Positions 46,692-55,038 of a stretch of DNA of 64,000 nt are shown piece after piece (within the stretch, counting starts at the first letter, position 1; every line of letters starts with the position of its first letter). The position numbers and the translations under genes were made by a program. The notes under the pieces were generated by a model. The model did no database searches. It was given only the letters and a program-made list of their open reading frames with translations, and was not told the DNA's origin. Source of the DNA: GCA-2733415 sp965178635 (GTDB taxonomy: Bacteria; Bacteroidota; Bacteroidia; Flavobacteriales; Flavobacteriaceae). The stretch covers positions 16,104-80,103 of the forward strand of contig CBCXVT010000038.1 in the NCBI GenBank assembly GCA_965178635.1, given 5' to 3'.

Positions 46692-46708
46692 AATACCAAA
46701 TTGGTATT
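46692..46708. promoter_or_regulatory. Palindrome in the htpG promoter region
   Basis: AATACCAA-A-TTGGTATT, 8-bp arms. It lies between TTG (46684-46686) and a 7/8 match to the -7 box (TTTATTTG, ending about 46715), where a bound protein could block transcription. Divergent fabH starts at 46610. Confidence 0.4.
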
Positions 46709-46757
46709 TTATTTGACTATTAATTTTCTAGAACATAATTATTTAAAACATATTAAA

Positions 46758-48638
46758 ATGGCAAAAGGAAATATTAATGTATCGGTAGAAAACATCTTCC
46801 CTTTAATCAAGAAGTTTTTATACTCAGATCATGAAATCTTTTTAAGAGAATTAATATCTAACGCTACAGATGCAACTTTAAAATTAAAGCATTTAACGCA
46901 AATTGGAGAATCAAAAGCTGAGTATGGGAATCCGATTATTGAGGTGAAAATTGATAAAGAAGGAAAGAAAATACACATCATTGACCAAGGGTTAGGAATG
47001 ACAGCAGATGAAGTTGAGAAATACATCAACCAAATCGCATTTTCTGGCGCAAATGAATTTTTAGAGCAATACAAAGAGAAGGTTGAAGACGCTGGAATTA
47101 TTGGTCACTTTGGTTTAGGATTCTATTCTGCTTTTATGGTTGCAGAAAAAGTAGAGTTGATTACAAAATCTCATAAAGATGAGCCTGCTGCACATTGGAC
47201 TTGTGACGGATCTCCTGAATTCACTTTAGAAGCGCACGACAAAACTGATAGAGGAACTGAAATCATTTTACACATTGCTGAAGATTCTTTAGAGTTTTTA
47301 GAAGAGAGTAAAATTGGTGGTTTATTGACCAAGTACAATAAATTTATGCCTGTTTCAATTAAATTCGGAACTAAAGAAGAAACATTACCGTTACCAGAAG
47401 GTGCAGCCGAAGATACAAAACCAGAAACAATCACCGTAGACAATATCATTAACAATCCTAATCCAGCTTGGACAAAACAACCGTCGGAATTAGAAGCTGA
47501 TGATTATAAAGGATTTTATAGAGAGTTATACCCTGCTCAATTTGAAGAGCCATTATTTAACATTCATTTAAATGTTGACTACCCGTTTAACTTAACCGGA
47601 ATTTTATACTTCCCTAAGCTATCAAATGACATTGCTTCACAAAAAGATAGAATTCAGTTATACCAAAATCAAGTTTTTGTAACAGATAATATTGAAGGAA
47701 TTGTTCCTGAATTTTTAACCATGTTACGCGGAGTTATTGATTCTCCAGACATTCCGTTAAACGTATCTCGTTCTTACTTACAAGCTGATGGAAATGTAAA
47801 GAAAATTTCATCTTACATTACGCGTAAAGTGGCTGACAAATTAAGTTCTTTATACAAATCTGACAGAGCTGAATTTGAAGCTAAATGGAATGATGTGAAA
47901 ATCGTTATTGAGTACGGAATGTTGTCTGAACCTAAGTTTTTTGAAAAAGCAGACAAGTTTGCGCTTTACCCAACTACAGATGGTAAATACTTTACATTTG
48001 AAGAATTGATTTCAGAAATAAAAGATACACAAACCGATAAAGACGGTAAAACTGTCATCTTATATGCATCACATAAAGATGAGCAACACAGTTATATTAA
48101 AGCTGCAGAAGATAAAGGCTACAAAGTTGTTTTATTAGATTCTCCAATTGTATCACACTTAATTCAGAAATTAGAAACTGAAAAAGAAAATATCACATTT
48201 ACTCGTGTAGATGGCGATCATATTGATAACTTAATCAAAAAAGAGGAAGAACAAATTTCTAAGTTGTCTGACGATGAAAAAGAAACCTTAAAAACAGCTT
48301 TAGAAACTGTAGTTCCTAAAGAAAAATACACGGTACAATTAGAAGCTATGGCATCTGATGCAACACCGTTTATGATTACACAACCAGAATTTATGCGTCG
48401 CATGAAAGAGATGCAACAATCTGGAGGTAATGGCATGTTTGGTAACTTCCCTGAAATGTATAACCTAATTGTGAATTCAAATCATCAATTAGTGACTGAC
48501 ATATTAAACGAAAAAGATACTGCTAAAAAAGAAACTTTAATCAAACAAAGTTTAGACTTAGCTCGTTTATCTCAAGGCTTATTGACTGGAGAAGAGTTGA
48601 CAAACTTTATCAGTCGTAGTTACGAAATGATAAAATAG
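46758..48638 (+). CDS. htpG: Molecular chaperone HtpG (Hsp90)
   Basis: 626 aa from the ATG at 46758 (MAKGNINVSVENIFPLIKKF). ATP-binding domain with FLRELISNATDATLK, IIDQGLGMT and IGHFGLGFYSAFMV, then middle and C-terminal domains. An in-frame upstream ATG at 46701 would add 19 residues unlike the family and lies within the palindrome, so it is rejected. HtpG refolds proteins under stress. Confidence 0.96.
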   Translation: MAKGNINVSVENIFPLIKKFLYSDHEIFLRELISNATDATLKLKHLTQIGESKAEYGNPIIEVKIDKEGKKIHIIDQGLGMTADEVEKYINQIAFSGANEFLEQYKEKVEDAGIIGHFGLGFYSAFMVAEKVELITKSHKDEPAAHWTCDGSPEFTLEAHDKTDRGTEIILHIAEDSLEFLEESKIGGLLTKYNKFMPVSIKFGTKEETLPLPEGAAEDTKPETITVDNIINNPNPAWTKQPSELEADDYKGFYRELYPAQFEEPLFNIHLNVDYPFNLTGILYFPKLSNDIASQKDRIQLYQNQVFVTDNIEGIVPEFLTMLRGVIDSPDIPLNVSRSYLQADGNVKKISSYITRKVADKLSSLYKSDRAEFEAKWNDVKIVIEYGMLSEPKFFEKADKFALYPTTDGKYFTFEELISEIKDTQTDKDGKTVILYASHKDEQHSYIKAAEDKGYKVVLLDSPIVSHLIQKLETEKENITFTRVDGDHIDNLIKKEEEQISKLSDDEKETLKTALETVVPKEKYTVQLEAMASDATPFMITQPEFMRRMKEMQQSGGNGMFGNFPEMYNLIVNSNHQLVTDILNEKDTAKKETLIKQSLDLARLSQGLLTGEELTNFISRSYEMIK

Positions 48639-48657
48639 ATTTAATTTTCTATTAAAT

Positions 48658-48690
48658 TAAAAAGCCACTTCATATGAAGTGGCTTTTTTT
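48658..48690. terminator. Terminator after htpG (first copy of a 30-bp repeat)
   Basis: Perfect palindrome AAAAAGCCACTTCAT / ATGAAGTGGCTTTTT. Positions 48658-48687 are identical to 50365-50394. Confidence 0.87.
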
Positions 48691-48745
48691 ATATATAAAA
48701 AAGAGACCTATATTTACTGTAAATTAAACTATAAACCTTAGAATT

Positions 48746-50344
48746 TTGAAATACAAATACGCTATATTATACTTATCGATTATACTTATAAATACACAGG
48801 CATATTCACAAACCATAGGGCTATTATATCACTCCAATGAAGCCACAGACGGTTATACACTGTTTACCCCTAGTAGCAATAACGAAGTATTCCTAGTTAA
48901 TAATTGTGGTGAAGTTGTTAATCAATGGGAATTCAATGAAAAACCTGGATTAACAGCATATATATTAGAAAATGGCAACTTACTAAGAGCTGGAAGAAAT
49001 AATCTTGAAACAAGAGATTGGGATAATAATATTATTTGGTCATTTGATATGCAAGCTGCTGGTTACAGTCAACATCATGACATAGAACCACTACCTAATG
49101 GCAACATACTATGCATATTGAGTAGGGGCTATTCAAGAGCTGAGATAATAACTGAAGGAAAAGACCCTAATTATATTGATGCTAGTTTTAAGATAGACGA
49201 AATTATTGAATTGCAACCTATAGGGACTAATAATGCTACCGTTGTTTGGAAATGGGAATTTATGGATCATTTTATACAAGATTTTGATAACACAAAATTA
49301 AATTATGGTACAGTTGAAAACCACCCAGAATTGATTGATCTTAACTATAATGACTTGACTAGTGATATCATTCACCTAAACAGCATCGATTATAACCAAG
49401 ATCTAGACCAAGTTATGATTTCCGCAAGACATATGAACGAAATCTACATTATTGATCATAGCACAACTACTACAGAAGCTGCTGGCCATACAGGCGGCAT
49501 ATATGGTAAAGGAGGTGATTTATTATACCGATGGGGAAACCCCGAAGCTTATAAACAAGGTAACGCAACAGATCAAAAACTTTTCTTACAACATGATGCA
49601 AGATGGGTTACAAATGGTTATTCAGATGAAGGGAAAATTACCGTTTTCAATAATGGCGGTATAGATGGCAGTTTCACTAATAGCTCAATTCATGTATTAG
49701 CTCCAGAGATTATTTCTGGCGAATATCAAATAGATAATTTAAAGTTTAAGCCAATTAATTTTGAATGGTCTTGGCAAGGAAACATTCTAGGAACAACAGT
49801 TCAGGAAGGTCGAAAATCCGGCACGCATGCCCTACAAAATGGTAACATGATGATTTGTGAAACTAGTGAAGGGCGAATTTCTGAGATAGAAAAAAATGGA
49901 ACTCTAGTATGGAGTTACAAAAACCCAACCGGTGTTGGTACAGAAATCTACAACCAGAACGATACAAACGTTAATTCTAATAACATGTTTAGGGGGGATA
50001 AATACCCTTCTGACTATATTGGTTTTGCTGGTAAAGATCTTACTCCTATTGGTATTATCGAAAACCAAAATTCAGCATCTGAAAATTGTATAACCCTCTT
50101 AAATATTGACACTACAGAATTGAATAATATTAAAGTTATCAACCCTATTATTGGTAATCTGATTAATTTTAATTCAACAGTAGAATTAGATACAATTAGA
50201 ATTTACGACATAAACGGTCGAAAAATTTCTGAATTCCACAATATTAATCATAATCATATTGAAGAAAATTTAGAACCGTCTATTTATATTTTAGAATTAA
50301 TAAAAGGAAACTCAACTGAATACATTAAAGTTGTAAAAAACTAA
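48746..50344 (+). CDS. Secreted arylsulfotransferase (ASST) family protein with T9SS C-terminal domain
   Basis: 532 aa. TTG start at 48746 (MKYKYAILYLSIILINTQAYS signal region). ASST-type propeller motifs include SQHHDIEPLPNGNILCI, HLNSIDYNQDLDQVMISAR, FLQHDARW and GTHALQNGNMMICE. The last 80 residues (RIYDINGRKISEF, ending KVVKN) look like a type IX sorting domain. Arylsulfotransferases move sulfate between phenolic compounds; whether this copy is active is not visible, though HHD and HDAR His residues are kept. It is flanked on both sides by identical terminators. Confidence 0.82.
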   Translation: MKYKYAILYLSIILINTQAYSQTIGLLYHSNEATDGYTLFTPSSNNEVFLVNNCGEVVNQWEFNEKPGLTAYILENGNLLRAGRNNLETRDWDNNIIWSFDMQAAGYSQHHDIEPLPNGNILCILSRGYSRAEIITEGKDPNYIDASFKIDEIIELQPIGTNNATVVWKWEFMDHFIQDFDNTKLNYGTVENHPELIDLNYNDLTSDIIHLNSIDYNQDLDQVMISARHMNEIYIIDHSTTTTEAAGHTGGIYGKGGDLLYRWGNPEAYKQGNATDQKLFLQHDARWVTNGYSDEGKITVFNNGGIDGSFTNSSIHVLAPEIISGEYQIDNLKFKPINFEWSWQGNILGTTVQEGRKSGTHALQNGNMMICETSEGRISEIEKNGTLVWSYKNPTGVGTEIYNQNDTNVNSNNMFRGDKYPSDYIGFAGKDLTPIGIIENQNSASENCITLLNIDTTELNNIKVINPIIGNLINFNSTVELDTIRIYDINGRKISEFHNINHNHIEENLEPSIYILELIKGNSTEYIKVVKN

Positions 50345-50364
50345 ACTAATTATAAAATTTAACC

Positions 50365-50394
50365 TAAAAAGCCACTTCATATGAAGTGGCTTTT
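50365..50394. terminator. Terminator after the arylsulfotransferase gene (second copy of the 30-bp repeat)
   Basis: The same palindrome as 48658-48687, with CCT / AGG flanks that lengthen the stem. Its neighbours differ, so only the 30 bp is shared. Confidence 0.85.
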
Positions 50395-50534
50395 AGGTTT
50401 TTGTGATTCAGGGTATTGACTACTATCTTTAGAATTACATTCCCTTCTAATGTCCTTGTATTCAATATAAATACATATTCAAAAGCTGTGCCGCATATAA
50501 ATTATTTGCAGCCTTTTTTTCGTATCTTTATGTA
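50395..50534. other. Gap before the small hypothetical gene
   Basis: 140 bp without hairpin or gene. TATCTTTA just before the ATG matches the -7 consensus at 7 of 8 positions, with no TTG at the right distance. Confidence 0.35.
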
Positions 50535-50915
50535 ATGGATGCACTTACAGACAGATTACAACTTCATAAATTTAAAGATGTTTATATTTTAAACAAACCT
50601 TCTGTTTTTGAAGATGACTTTTCTGAAGCAAAGTATCCTGAGTCATTACTACATACCTCTTGTGTTGATTGTGCATTAGTATTTGTGCGCACAAAAGACG
50701 ATTTTATAAATCAAATGCTAACCTTATTTCCTCGTTTACAAGACTATTCTATACTTTGGGTAGTTTACCCAATTGGCACAACAAAAAAAGAGTTAGCAAA
50801 CTTACACTTTGAATTTGATTGGGATTTCTTAGGTGATTATCGCTTACAACCTACTCGGCAAATTAATGTAAACAATAGCTGGAATGCTATTAAATTAAAA
50901 AAGACTGAAATTTAA
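50535..50915 (+). CDS. Conserved small protein, DUF3052-like
   Basis: 126 aa, no signal or membrane helix. The pattern of a short N-terminal beta segment and a central VDCALVFVRTKDDF followed by LWVVYPIGTTKKEL resembles DUF3052 proteins (fold shared with SAM enzymes but without the motifs). Function unknown. I am sure of the gene, less so of the family. Confidence 0.65.
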   Translation: MDALTDRLQLHKFKDVYILNKPSVFEDDFSEAKYPESLLHTSCVDCALVFVRTKDDFINQMLTLFPRLQDYSILWVVYPIGTTKKELANLHFEFDWDFLGDYRLQPTRQINVNNSWNAIKLKKTEI

Positions 50916-50920
50916 AAACA

Positions 50921-50952
50921 AAAAACGAGACAGATAATCAGTCTCGCTTTTT
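50921..50952. terminator. Terminator between the DUF3052-like gene and ftsY
   Basis: Stem CGAGAC / GTCTCG with a 9-nt loop, A5 before and CT5 after. Confidence 0.7.
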
Positions 50953-50973
50953 GTATCTTATTTATGTTATTCT

Positions 50974-51927
50974 TTATTTAAAGAATGAATCTACAAATTC
51001 ATATTTATTAAACACTTGTAAATCGTCTACACCTTCACCAACTCCAATATATTTTACTGGAATTTGAAATTGATCAGAAATTCCAATCACAACACCACCT
51101 TTTGCAGTACCATCTAATTTTGTCACTGCTAATGATGTTACTTCAGTTGCTGCCGTAAACTGTTTAGCTTGTTCGAAAGCGTTTTGCCCAGTAGACCCAT
51201 CTAAAACTAATAATACGTCATGTGGTGCATCGCCAACAACTTTTTGCATTACACGTTTAATTTTTGTCAACTCATTCATCAAGTTGATTTTATTGTGTAA
51301 TCGTCCAGCAGTATCAATAATAATCACATCTGCATTTTGAGCTACACCAGATTCTAAGGTATCAAAAGCCACTGAAGCGGGATCACTACCCATTTCTTGT
51401 TTCACCAACGGCACGTCTACTCTATCTGCCCAAACTTGTAATTGATCAATTGCAGCGGCTCTAAATGTATCTGCTGCCCCTAACACAACATTTAAGCCTT
51501 GGTTTTTAAACTGATTTGCCAACTTACCTATAGTCGTTGTTTTACCAGCACCATTAACCCCAACTACCATTAACACATATGGTTTATGTTGCTTTGGAAT
51601 ACTAAAGTCTTTTTCTTCACCAGAGTTTGTTTCTGATAATAAAGCTGCTATTTCTTCTCTTAGAATTTTATTAAGCTCATCAGTTCCTAAATACTTATCT
51701 TTAGCTATACGTGCTTCAATTCTATCAATAACCTTCAGAGTTGTTTCTACACCAACATCACTTGATACAAGAACCTCTTCTAAATTATCTAAGACATCAT
51801 CATCAACTTTAGATTTACCAGCAACGGCTTTACTTAATTTAGAAAGAAATGACGTGTTTGTTTTCTCTAAACCTTTGTCTAAAGTTTCCTTTTTATCTTT
51901 TGAAAATATCTTTTTAAAAAAACTCAT
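50974..51927 (-). CDS. ftsY: Signal recognition particle receptor FtsY
   Basis: 317 aa. N-terminal four-helix region (about 30-95), then the GTPase with GVNGAGKTTTIGKLA, VLGAADTFRAAA, IIDTAGR and TKLDGTAKGG. It docks ribosome-SRP complexes at the membrane. It follows rpmB-rpmG-DUF4295 but behind a terminator. Confidence 0.97.
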   Translation of the reverse strand: MSFFKKIFSKDKKETLDKGLEKTNTSFLSKLSKAVAGKSKVDDDVLDNLEEVLVSSDVGVETTLKVIDRIEARIAKDKYLGTDELNKILREEIAALLSETNSGEEKDFSIPKQHKPYVLMVVGVNGAGKTTTIGKLANQFKNQGLNVVLGAADTFRAAAIDQLQVWADRVDVPLVKQEMGSDPASVAFDTLESGVAQNADVIIIDTAGRLHNKINLMNELTKIKRVMQKVVGDAPHDVLLVLDGSTGQNAFEQAKQFTAATEVTSLAVTKLDGTAKGGVVIGISDQFQIPVKYIGVGEGVDDLQVFNKYEFVDSFFK

Positions 51928-52002
51928 AATTCTATTTTATTATTACTACAATATAACAAAAAAGGCTCCAAAAAGACGTTTATGCTATATTGTCAGTAAA
52001 CA

Positions 52003-52035
52003 CAAAAAGCTACTTTCTTAAAACAGAAAGTAGCT
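52003..52035 (-). terminator. Terminator after DUF4295 gene
   Basis: Stem AGCTACTTTCT / AGAAAGTAGCT with a 6-nt loop; on the minus strand it runs into T5. Confidence 0.8.
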
Positions 52036-52058
52036 AGATATTGTATATAACTAAAAAA

Positions 52059-52211
52059 TTATTTTTTAGCTAACCAGTCCTTTACTTGTTCTGGTTGCAT
52101 AACAGCTTCAACAAATGTGTAAGCTCCTGTTTTAGGAGACTTTACCATTTTAACTGCTTTACTTAATCTTTTAGATCCTGTCTGTAACGTTGCTACTGAT
52201 TTCTTTGCCAT
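52059..52211 (-). CDS. DUF4295 family protein (small, ribosomal-protein operon)
   Basis: 50 aa, below the usual cut for gene lists. MAKKSVATLQTGSKRLSKAV, rich in Lys and Ser, ending QVKDWLAKK. This basic protein is conserved in Bacteroidetes next to L33 and L28. It begins 8 bp after the rpmG stop and probably acts on the ribosome; that is inference from charge and context. Confidence 0.88.
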   Translation of the reverse strand: MAKKSVATLQTGSKRLSKAVKMVKSPKTGAYTFVEAVMQPEQVKDWLAKK

Positions 52212-52219
52212 GACTAAAC

Positions 52220-52402
52220 TTATTTAATTTCTTTATGAACAGTCATTTTTTTCAAGATAGAGTTAAATTTCTTTATCTCTAATCTATCTGGAGTGTTCTT
52301 TTTGTTTTTTGTTGTAATGTATCTTGAAGTTCCAGGTTGACCTGAAGCTTTATGTTCTGTACATTCTAAAATTACTTGGACTCTATTACCTTTCTTTGCC
52401 AT
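52220..52402 (-). CDS. rpmG: 50S ribosomal protein L33
   Basis: 60 aa. MAKKGNRVQVILECTEHK, then RYITTKNKKNTPDRLEIKKF. Only one Cys remains, so it is the zinc-free form. It lies between rpmB and the DUF4295 gene. Confidence 0.96.
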   Translation of the reverse strand: MAKKGNRVQVILECTEHKASGQPGTSRYITTKNKKNTPDRLEIKKFNSILKKMTVHKEIK

Positions 52403-52426
52403 TTCTCTTGTCTTTTAAACTTTAAA

Positions 52427-52666
52427 TTACTTGTTTAAAAATCCTTTTGCTCTAGCCTCTTTAATCACTGCAGCAATTCCTTTTTTGTTGATAGTTTTCA
52501 ACGCAGCAGCAGAAACTTTTAATGTAATCCACTTATCCTCTTCTGGAATATAAAAACGTTTCTTTAATAGATTAGCGTTAAATTTACGCTTTGTTCTATT
52601 CATTGCATGAGAAACATTGTTCCCAACCATTGCTTTTTTTCCAGTAAGTTCACAAATTCTTGACAT
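52427..52666 (-). CDS. rpmB: 50S ribosomal protein L28
   Basis: 79 aa. MSRICELTGKKAMVGNNVSH and RKFNANLLKKRF are typical L28. First gene of the rpmB-rpmG-DUF4295 operon, 33 bp after a consensus promoter. Confidence 0.96.
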   Translation of the reverse strand: MSRICELTGKKAMVGNNVSHAMNRTKRKFNANLLKKRFYIPEEDKWITLKVSAAALKTINKKGIAAVIKEARAKGFLNK

Positions 52667-52699
52667 TTCTACTTTCTTTAGTTATTTCTAAACGAGGTG

Positions 52700-52729
52700 C
52701 AAATTTAGTGCTTTTCATTAATTACACAA
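52700..52729 (-). promoter_or_regulatory. Promoter of rpmB-rpmG-DUF4295
   Basis: Minus strand: TTG (52729-52727), 19 bp, TAAATTTG (52707-52700). Both boxes are exact, the clearest promoter in the window. Confidence 0.75.
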
Positions 52730-52812
52730 AGAAAAAACCTAAAATATTTCAAGTATTTTTACTTTAGTCCTCTTTTTACTCAAATTACAACCTATAAGCA
52801 CTACAAACACCG

Positions 52813-54057
52813 CTATTTAACATTTTTAATTTCTTTAATTAACAGTTCAAAAGCTTTGTTTTTTGCGCGTTCAATTACTCGAAATCTGTTAGTTCCGAAG
52901 TTAAACTCTTCAACTATTATTTTTTCTGACGAAGCAATCGCGATAAAAACAGTGCCAATTTCAGCATCAGAATCACCTTTTGTCGGCCCAGCATTTCCTG
53001 TCGTTGCAATTGCATAATCTGACTTAAATTGTTCTTTTACCTTCAAAGCCATTTCATGAGCTACTGTTTCACTTACAACTGAATTATTTTTTATAAGATC
53101 AGAACCTATCTTTAAAACAGATGATTTCGTTTCTGTTTGATAAGTGACCATACCTCCTTTAAAAAAACCAGAAACACCCTCGTGTCGTGTGATACAAGAT
53201 GCTATTAATCCTCCTGTACAACTTTCTGCAATTGCTAATGTTTGTTGTTTTTCAAGAAACAATTTTTTAATTACTGTTTCTGGCGATTCATCATCATAAC
53301 CAATAATTAATTCACTTATCAGTTTTTCAAGCTTCTCTAACTCGGAATTTACTACGGTTTCAACTTTATTTTTTTCAGAACCAGTTGCAGATAAGCGTAA
53401 TCTAACTACACCTAAACCTGGCAAATATGCTAATTTAACCATAGGTGGTAATGCCTCTTCCCAGCTAGAGAGCCGTTCTGCTAAAACACTTTCTGCTTCT
53501 CCTTGGGTAATAACAGTCTTATGAAGTATAAACGGAGTTTTAAACTCTGAAACCAGTCTAGGAATCACCTCATCAGTTATTAAAGCTATCATTTCATAAG
53601 GCACCCCAGGTAAAGAAATAATTATTTTTCCTTTTTTATTAAAATACATTCCTGGTGCTGTACCATTTGAATTGTGTAACACCTCAGCTTTTGAAGGTAT
53701 TAAAGCTTGTGCTTTATTCGAATCATTTATCGGCACATCAAATTTTGACAACAAATCCGTTACATGCTCTAAAACCGCTGTGTTTTCAATTAACTTGTCA
53801 TTAAAATACTCGCAAAGTGTGAGTTTAGTAATATCGTCTTTTGTTGGTCCTAATCCTCCAGTAATTATTATAATATCTGCTCTTGATTCTGCTTCTTTTA
53901 ATGCTGTTAAAATATGAAGTTTATCATCTTGTATTGAAGATATTTGGTGTACTGTAACGCCTATCTTATTAAGTTCTTTTCCTATAAAAGCAGAATTAGA
54001 ATCAACTATTTGACCAATTAGGATTTCATCTCCAATAGTTATTATTTCGGCTTTCAT
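52813..54057 (-). CDS. cinA: CinA family protein (competence/damage-inducible, NMN deamidase-type)
   Basis: 414 aa. N-terminal MoCF-like domain (AEIITIGDEILIGQIVDSNS, then ITGGLGPTKDD) and C-terminal CinA domain (AIAESCTGGLIASCITR, TTGNAGPTKGD). The family includes nicotinamide-mononucleotide deamidase and ADP-ribose pyrophosphatase activities. It starts on the last base of the Hpt gene's stop (1-bp overlap). Confidence 0.94.
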   Translation of the reverse strand: MKAEIITIGDEILIGQIVDSNSAFIGKELNKIGVTVHQISSIQDDKLHILTALKEAESRADIIIITGGLGPTKDDITKLTLCEYFNDKLIENTAVLEHVTDLLSKFDVPINDSNKAQALIPSKAEVLHNSNGTAPGMYFNKKGKIIISLPGVPYEMIALITDEVIPRLVSEFKTPFILHKTVITQGEAESVLAERLSSWEEALPPMVKLAYLPGLGVVRLRLSATGSEKNKVETVVNSELEKLEKLISELIIGYDDESPETVIKKLFLEKQQTLAIAESCTGGLIASCITRHEGVSGFFKGGMVTYQTETKSSVLKIGSDLIKNNSVVSETVAHEMALKVKEQFKSDYAIATTGNAGPTKGDSDAEIGTVFIAIASSEKIIVEEFNFGTNRFRVIERAKNKAFELLIKEIKNVK

Positions 54058-54398
54058 TATAGTTTAAAATCAGATTTCAACTCTGCTGAAACAACTTTAA
54101 CAACTGCGTTTAAACGCTCAAACTCGGCAGTAATTTTTTTATCTTTTTGCTCAAATCTCCCCCAATCTTGAATTACCAAAACATCTTCAAACACGGGGAT
54201 ATCGAACAACTGAATAGTAGGCTTAATTTTATGAGCATTCTGATATACTTTTGTAAAATCATTGTCCTTCAACCCTATTTCAATTTGCGACACCGCTTCA
54301 GGAACTTCTTCTAAAAAAGCAGCAGCAATTGCAGCAATAAAATCAACATCACCAGAAGCGAGCTCTCTTACTTTATCTAACTTATAATTCACTTTCAT
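54057..54398 (-). CDS. Hpt (histidine phosphotransfer) domain protein
   Basis: 113 aa, almost entirely a four-helix Hpt domain. The phosphorylatable His lies in NAHKIKPTIQLF. Such proteins relay phosphate between hybrid kinases and response regulators. No kinase or receiver gene is in this window, so the partners are elsewhere. Its end overlaps cinA by 1 bp. Confidence 0.85.
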   Translation of the reverse strand: MKVNYKLDKVRELASGDVDFIAAIAAAFLEEVPEAVSQIEIGLKDNDFTKVYQNAHKIKPTIQLFDIPVFEDVLVIQDWGRFEQKDKKITAEFERLNAVVKVVSAELKSDFKL

Positions 54399-54422
54399 AC
54401 AATTATATTTATGCTGTACTAA

Positions 54423-55035
54423 TTACTTAACTCTGATTGAAAACAACTTTTCATCTTCTAAAAAAGCCCTCTAATTCATCATTAGGTTTAACCTTACCTA
54501 CACCAGATGGTGTACCTGTAAAGATTATATCCCCAATTTTTAACGTAAAGTATTGTGACACGTAAGCAATAATTTCATCTATCTTCCAAAGCATGTTAGC
54601 TGTATTTCCAATTTGTACTTTATCTCCGTTTTTTTCTAAATGAAAGTTTAACGTATCCATTGATTCAAACTGATTTTTATCAACCCAATTCCCCACAACA
54701 GCTGCACCATCAAAACTTTTAGCTTTTTCCCAAGGCAAGCCTTTAGCTTTTAATTTAGCTTGTAAATCACGTGCTGTAAAATCAATCCCTAAACCTATTT
54801 GACTGTAATATTTATGAGAAAACTTAGAATCTATATACTTCCCTATTCTATCTATTTTCACCAAAACCTCAACTTCATGATGCACATCATCACTAAAATC
54901 AGGAATAAAAAACGGTTGTTTTTTCAATAAAATAGATGTGTCTGGCTTTAAAAACACCACAGGTTCTGTAGGACGTTCATTGGCCAATTCTTCAATATGC
55001 TCAGTATAATTTCTACCGATACAAATTATTTTCAT
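54423..55035 (-). CDS. Fumarylacetoacetate hydrolase family protein, C-terminal frameshift as sequenced
   Basis: As read, 194 aa ending ELEGFFRR at 54451. The A6 run 54460-54465 holds one A too many: with five A the product ends ELEGFLEDEKLFSIRVK at 54423 and is 203 aa, the usual family ending. The FAH domain has FLKPDTSILLKKQPF, HHEVEVLVKI and GDIIFTGTPSGVGKV with the metal-binding acidic residues. Possible roles are hydrolase, isomerase or oxaloacetate decarboxylase; not resolved. The truncation may be only a reading error. Confidence 0.87.
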
Positions 55036-55038
55036 CAG

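Noticed and set aside
46701..46757. Upstream in-frame start for htpG
   Set aside because: It adds 19 residues unlike the family, while MAKGNINV at 46758 is the usual start.
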